From: Flavobacteriaceae bacterium
GTDB taxonomy: Bacteria; Bacteroidota; Bacteroidia; Flavobacteriales; Flavobacteriaceae
Direction of reading: 5' to 3'
Assembly: GCA_030618945.1 (NCBI GenBank)
Contig: JAUXCI010000013.1
Span: forward strand, 1-19,341
Length of the DNA: 19,341 nucleotides
Part shown: one piece after another, positions 15,627-19,341 of the stretch
Numbering within the stretch: the stretch's first letter is position 1
Layout: each line of letters starts with the position of its first letter
Translations under genes and position numbers: made by a program
The notes under the pieces: model-generated
What the model saw: only the letters and a program-made list of their open reading frames with translations
What the model was told of the DNA's origin: nothing
Database searches by the model: none

Positions 15627-15654
15627 TGCTTTATAGTATTGAAAAATACAAATG

Positions 15655-15662
15655 CAAAGATA
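15655..15662 (-). promoter_or_regulatory. Candidate -7 element for gpmI
   Basis: TATCTTTG on the minus strand, a perfect TAnnTTTG match 29-36 bases before the gpmI ATG. It is identical to the element before map. No convincing -33 TTTG is visible. Confidence 0.55.
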
Positions 15663-15779
15663 CGGAACATATAAGATTTTGCATTCCGTTTTTTGGTAAA
15701 AAAATGAATCAAAATAAACAGAAGCCTAAAGTTTTGCCCCCTAATTTTTAATTTTTTCAAGAAGCCGAAAATTATTCAT

Positions 15780-16898
15780 TCAGGATTGATCAGGAACTAG
15801 CTTTACGATACCCAATTGTTCAATGGAGGCATAGATAAATCCGTCAGGTCCAATTTTTACGGTTCGTACACGACCCATTCCTTCGAGAAGTTTTTCTTCT
15901 TTGATAACTTTTCCATTTTCGATCGTGACCAGATTCAAATATTGAAACTTAAGCGAGCCTACGAGTAGTTTATTCTTCCAGCCAGGGTAATTATCACTGG
16001 TAATAAAGGCCATTCCACTTGGTGCGATTGATGGGACCCAATAATGAATAGGTTGTTCCATGCCTGGAAGTGAAGTGTCGTCGGTTATAGAAGTACCATT
16101 ATAATTAATTCCATAAGTTATTTTGGGCCAGCCGTAGTTCTTTCCAGGGACAATAATATTGATCTCGTCACCTCCTTGAGGACCGTGTTCATGAACCCAT
16201 ATTTTTCCACTTTGCGGATGAAGGGCCATGCCTTGAGGATTCCTGTGGCCGTATGAATAAATTGCTGTTTTTGCCCCATCTGATTGTACGAATGGATTGT
16301 CTTGAGGAACGCTCCCATCATCATTGAGTCTATAGATTTTTCCTCCATCGCGGGTAATATCTTGTGGGTTTTCATCTCTGTTTCCTCGATCACCAATAGA
16401 AAAGAAGAGAAAACCATTTTTATCAAATTCAAGTCTTGACCCAAAGTGCTGGGTCTTTTTTGTGTTTGGAGTTGCTTTATAAATAATTTCCTGTTCCACT
16501 AATTGACCCTGATCTAATTTGGCTCTCATAATGGTAGTATTGGCTCCTTTGTCATCCTTTTCGATATTCCCCGAATATGAAAAATAGATCCAACCATTCG
16601 TTGAATAGTTTGGATGAAGCTCTATATCCAAAAGCCCTCCCTGGTTTTTATAGACAACCTCAGGAACATTTTTAATTTCCGATTTTTGACCATCTTTAAA
16701 GTGGATCAATATGCCTTCTTGTTCGCTGAGAAGCATGGATCCGTCAGGAAGAAATACCATTCCCCATGCTATTTCAAGATTGTCAACAACAGTTTCGGCC
16801 TTGTAACTGTAATTGTTTTCATCAGTAAATTCATTACTCTTCTGACATCTAACCATAAAAACCGCGAGGAGAATAAAAAGCATACTTAGTTTTTTCAT
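15780..16898 (-). CDS. PQQ-dependent aldose (glucose/sorbosone-type) dehydrogenase, exported
   Basis: A six-bladed beta-propeller oxidoreductase of the soluble glucose dehydrogenase / YliI family, which oxidises aldose sugars in the periplasm using pyrroloquinoline quinone (PQQ) and calcium. The 372 residues include a signal peptide ending at Cys18 (FMVRC), possibly a lipobox, although Arg at -1 is unusual. By analogy with Acinetobacter soluble GDH, the catalytic base is His151 (QHFGSRLEFD) and the PQQ contacts are Arg219, Asn220 and Gln222 (GHRNPQG), Lys317 (GSLKFQYL), and Arg343 and Arg345 (GRVRTV). The calcium/PQQ turn is HEHGPQGGDE (236-245). GKNYGWP at 252-258 is also typical. It follows the TonB-dependent receptor gene on the same strand after 50 bases that hold an inverted repeat. 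Cofactor dependence is well supported; the sugar is unknown. Confidence 0.9.
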   Translation of the reverse strand: MKKLSMLFILLAVFMVRCQKSNEFTDENNYSYKAETVVDNLEIAWGMVFLPDGSMLLSEQEGILIHFKDGQKSEIKNVPEVVYKNQGGLLDIELHPNYSTNGWIYFSYSGNIEKDDKGANTTIMRAKLDQGQLVEQEIIYKATPNTKKTQHFGSRLEFDKNGFLFFSIGDRGNRDENPQDITRDGGKIYRLNDDGSVPQDNPFVQSDGAKTAIYSYGHRNPQGMALHPQSGKIWVHEHGPQGGDEINIIVPGKNYGWPKITYGINYNGTSITDDTSLPGMEQPIHYWVPSIAPSGMAFITSDNYPGWKNKLLVGSLKFQYLNLVTIENGKVIKEEKLLEGMGRVRTVKIGPDGFIYASIEQLGIVKLVPDQS

Positions 16899-16913
16899 AA
16901 TAAATGATTTAAT

Positions 16914-16934
16914 AGGTTATAACCTGAACAGGTT
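16914..16934 (-). promoter_or_regulatory. Palindrome / inverted repeat between the receptor and dehydrogenase genes
   Basis: AGGTTATAACCT (16914-16925) is a perfect 12-bp palindrome. Its right half AACCT (16921-16925) also pairs with AGGTT at 16930-16934 across GAAC, so two alternative hairpins are possible. On the minus strand it lies just downstream of a near -7 element TATCTTTA (16942-16935). No T-run follows, so an operator fits better than a terminator. Confidence 0.5.
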
Positions 16935-16948
16935 TAAAGATACGATTT

Positions 16949-19234
16949 TTAAAAAGTGTATTTTAGGTTTAATCCGGCGTAATAGTTGGTAGGTTCTCCC
17001 GGGTAATAATACCTCGGTGCATTGTTTCCAAAACTCCCGGCATTGATTTGTAACATCGATGCGTATTTTTCATCAAAAACGTTATTCAAACCCAGGTACG
17101 CATCAATTTGAAAATGAGTGCCAACTATTTTTTTATAACCAATTTTAGTATTGACCAGCTGATAACTGTCGGCGTAAACTGAATTGTCATCTCTAATTGG
17201 TATGCTTCCAACATATTGATAATTAACATATCCATACAAGCCTAAATTAGCGTTTATAAATAGTTGAGAATTAAAAGTTTTATCGGGTACGCCAGTAAGG
17301 TCATTGCCGGAATAATTCTCATCCAAATCTTCAAATTCTTCAAAGGTATAGTCGTTAAAACTAAATGCGTTTGTGTGAGACAACTGAATTGTAGACGTAT
17401 TTAAAATGAAATAATTAAGTGAAATTTCAAGCCCTTTATGGATCGTTTTTCCTGCGTTTACACCTATATATTCGTCGTCACCAGTTCGCCTTGCAACCAA
17501 TAAATCATTTATATCCATATAATACAATGAGATTTCATAATTGAAAATGGATTTTATAAAACTTCCCCGGCTGCCAACTTCATAATTCCAACCCGTTTCA
17601 GGTTGGATATCAGTATTGATGAGTCCGCTAGGTAATAAGGTTTCTTCTAAGGTAGGTGTGGAAAAACCGTGACTAATTATCCCGAAAAGCATTCCTTTTT
17701 TATACAACTGATAAGTAAGGCCAATTTTTGGAGATACAATAGGTTCAAAATTGTACTCTCCTGAAAAGTTATTTACATCGCCATTAATCTTATCATTTAA
17801 CTGGTAGGAGGTTTTGTTAAAATTTAATCCAAAACCGATAATAATTTTGTCTGAAAGATGGTATTTAGCTTCTGCAAAGAAATTTGAATAAGATCTTTTT
17901 TCTGTAAAGTCACTCAAAATTTCACCCTGTACACTTCCGGTTTCCGGTGGATAATCCCGATATAAATTTTCAAATGTTTTGAAGCTGTTTACATCCTTAA
18001 AGAACTCAAGGCCTATGGTCCATTGCAGTTCATTTTTAAAAACAGTATTGCTCTGAACGAACCTGGTACGGAGTCCGTAGCCATTGGTATTTTGATCCAA
18101 AATATTGAAAGGTCTTGCCTCGTAGGCATTCAGATAATTACCAAAAACGCTACTGATCAGTTTTTGACCATGTTTAAAATCATGTTGCCATGAAAGGCCT
18201 AGCAACAATTTAGTATAGTCTTCATATCCTTTGGATCTTGCCCAGGTAAAGGCAGCTGCCTCTGGATTATTGATATAATCATCTTCATTCAAGGAGCTTG
18301 GTATATAGGCTTTAAGATCGATAAAATTTGCGATGACAACAAGATTATTGAACTCATTCAAATAATGATTTGAAGCTAAAGAAAAAGTTTGCCTGTTGAG
18401 TTCATTGTTTTTTCTATAACCTTTTTTGTAGGTATTGGAATAAGTTAAATTGGCCGAATTCGTTTTATAGCCAAGATTCGCATTGATCAAAAATTTCTGT
18501 AAGCCAAAAGACCCAAAGGTGAAGTTGGATTGCAAAGCATAGGTGTCAAACAAGCCCTTGTTTGGAATCATTTGTATGGTTCCGCCAAGGGCAGCTCCAT
18601 ATAAACTGGAAGAAGGACCTTTTAAGATCTCCATTCTGGAAATTCCTGTCATTTCTATATCCTCAATAGTCGTTTCTCCGGAACCGTTGGTTAAGGGAAT
18701 GTCCTGATAGTAAGCCCTTATTTTACTGGTACCAAAAGGTGTTCTTGACCCAATTCCCCTGATCGTTATTCTGTTGGTGGTAAGGGTTCCATTATGCATA
18801 TATACCCCAGGGTTCATATTTAACACAGGAGCAAGGTTTACAAGATCATTACTTTGAATGTCCTTTTCCGAGATGAGTGAAATTGATGCAGAAATTTTCT
18901 TTAATTCACTTTGAAAGTTATTTGTTTTGATGAGAACTTCATTTAATTGCAAGGGTTTTTCGCTCATTTCAATGACCAGAAACTTATTACCCTTGAGGCT
19001 AATAGTTTTTGAAATATAACCTTCTTTGATAAAAAAATAAGTTCCTGTTGCTTCCAAACTAAACAAGCCATTTCCAGTTGTTTTAGCAATTTGGATTTCG
19101 AGGCTATCAAGAATTTGCACCTGGGCAATTTCAAGGCCACTTTCTGCACTGATAACCTTACCCATGTAATTTTGGGAGATAAGGGAAGATGGTATCAAGC
19201 AAATAATAATCACTAAAATGGATAACTGCCTCAT
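16949..19234 (-). CDS. TonB-dependent outer-membrane receptor, YncD/PqqU-like (putative PQQ importer)
   Basis: A 761-residue receptor with a signal peptide (about 1-20, ...SSLISQ), a CarboxypepD_reg-like beta-sandwich domain (about 24-95) typical of Bacteroidota, a plug domain (about 105-225) and a 22-strand barrel to the C-terminus. It ends NLKYTF, with the terminal Phe expected of outer-membrane proteins. The plug contains ITIRGIGSRTPFGTSKIRAY (156-175), then EILKGPSSSLYGAALGG (202-218). From memory these, and the C-terminal FDEKYASMLQINAGSF and RYYYPGEPTNYYAGL stretches, align closely with E. coli YncD (PqqU), reported to import PQQ. The next gene encodes a PQQ-dependent dehydrogenase, which supports that substrate. 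It starts eight bases after the end of the upstream partial gene. The receptor call is near certain; the PQQ substrate is an inference, and iron or vitamin uptake is the alternative. Confidence 0.92.
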   Translation of the reverse strand: MRQLSILVIIICLIPSSLISQNYMGKVISAESGLEIAQVQILDSLEIQIAKTTGNGLFSLEATGTYFFIKEGYISKTISLKGNKFLVIEMSEKPLQLNEVLIKTNNFQSELKKISASISLISEKDIQSNDLVNLAPVLNMNPGVYMHNGTLTTNRITIRGIGSRTPFGTSKIRAYYQDIPLTNGSGETTIEDIEMTGISRMEILKGPSSSLYGAALGGTIQMIPNKGLFDTYALQSNFTFGSFGLQKFLINANLGYKTNSANLTYSNTYKKGYRKNNELNRQTFSLASNHYLNEFNNLVVIANFIDLKAYIPSSLNEDDYINNPEAAAFTWARSKGYEDYTKLLLGLSWQHDFKHGQKLISSVFGNYLNAYEARPFNILDQNTNGYGLRTRFVQSNTVFKNELQWTIGLEFFKDVNSFKTFENLYRDYPPETGSVQGEILSDFTEKRSYSNFFAEAKYHLSDKIIIGFGLNFNKTSYQLNDKINGDVNNFSGEYNFEPIVSPKIGLTYQLYKKGMLFGIISHGFSTPTLEETLLPSGLINTDIQPETGWNYEVGSRGSFIKSIFNYEISLYYMDINDLLVARRTGDDEYIGVNAGKTIHKGLEISLNYFILNTSTIQLSHTNAFSFNDYTFEEFEDLDENYSGNDLTGVPDKTFNSQLFINANLGLYGYVNYQYVGSIPIRDDNSVYADSYQLVNTKIGYKKIVGTHFQIDAYLGLNNVFDEKYASMLQINAGSFGNNAPRYYYPGEPTNYYAGLNLKYTF

Positions 19235-19242
19235 ATTGAAAA

Positions 19243-19341
19243 TTATTTTACCAGGCCATTCTTTACATTATTTTTGTTATCAGATAAAGAATAGACGAAA
19301 CCATTGATTACCGCGTAGACCACTTTATCATTTTTTGACAG
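19243..19341 (-). CDS. C-terminal end of an unidentified protein (partial, cut by window edge)
   Basis: On the minus strand one frame stays open from the window edge to a TAA at 19245-19243, giving 32 residues that include DKVVYAVINGFVYSLSD and end NGLVK. The other two minus frames close within the first dozen codons. The alternating hydrophobic pattern suggests beta strands, but the family cannot be recognised. The stop lies eight bases before the receptor's ATG, so this gene is probably the upstream member of the same operon. No stronger statement is possible from this fragment. Confidence 0.6.
   Translation of the reverse strand: MSKNDKVVYAVINGFVYSLSDNKNNVKNGLVK

Overview
The window looks like chromosomal DNA of a Bacteroidota bacterium, most probably a marine-type flavobacterium. 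The base composition is AT-rich and genes are tightly packed. Several starts are preceded by the Bacteroidota -7 promoter element TAnnTTTG and few by a strong Shine-Dalgarno. The gene set fits: a complete moxR-bat operon with batC and batE, a DUF4254/GT9 pair, and a TonB-dependent receptor with an N-terminal carboxypeptidase-regulatory-like domain. No RNA genes, insertion sequences, CRISPR arrays or phage genes are visible. No gap without a gene exceeds 300 bases; the longest is about 245 bases (13315-13559).

Layout. Plus strand, 11-9953: a CvpA-family membrane protein; panB with its own promoter and an intrinsic terminator; then an eight-gene run moxR - DUF58 - short BatD-like protein - batA - batB - batC - batD - batE, with short gaps or overlaps throughout. 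Minus strand, 9990-19341, five transcription units in window order: (i) map followed by a class I methyltransferase; (ii) a DUF4254 gene followed by an overlapping GT9 glycosyltransferase gene; (iii) a small cap-less HAD phosphatase-like gene; (iv) gpmI; (v) a unit entering from the right edge, made of the tail of an unidentified gene, a TonB-dependent receptor and a PQQ-dependent sugar dehydrogenase.

How the genes work together. In the bat operon, a MoxR AAA+ ATPase is paired with DUF58/von Willebrand factor A proteins that carry MIDAS metal sites. Membrane-anchored partners with BatD-like, TPR and SH3 domains complete what is probably an envelope-associated chaperone or stress-tolerance complex. 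The DUF4254/GT9 pair probably acts in surface glycan or LPS-type assembly. panB (coenzyme A), map (N-terminal methionine removal) and gpmI (glycolysis) are housekeeping genes.

The most interesting part is the right end. The receptor resembles, from memory, E. coli YncD/PqqU, the reported PQQ importer. The next gene encodes a soluble-type aldose dehydrogenase that keeps the PQQ-binding residues. Together they look like a module that scavenges PQQ and uses it in the periplasm.
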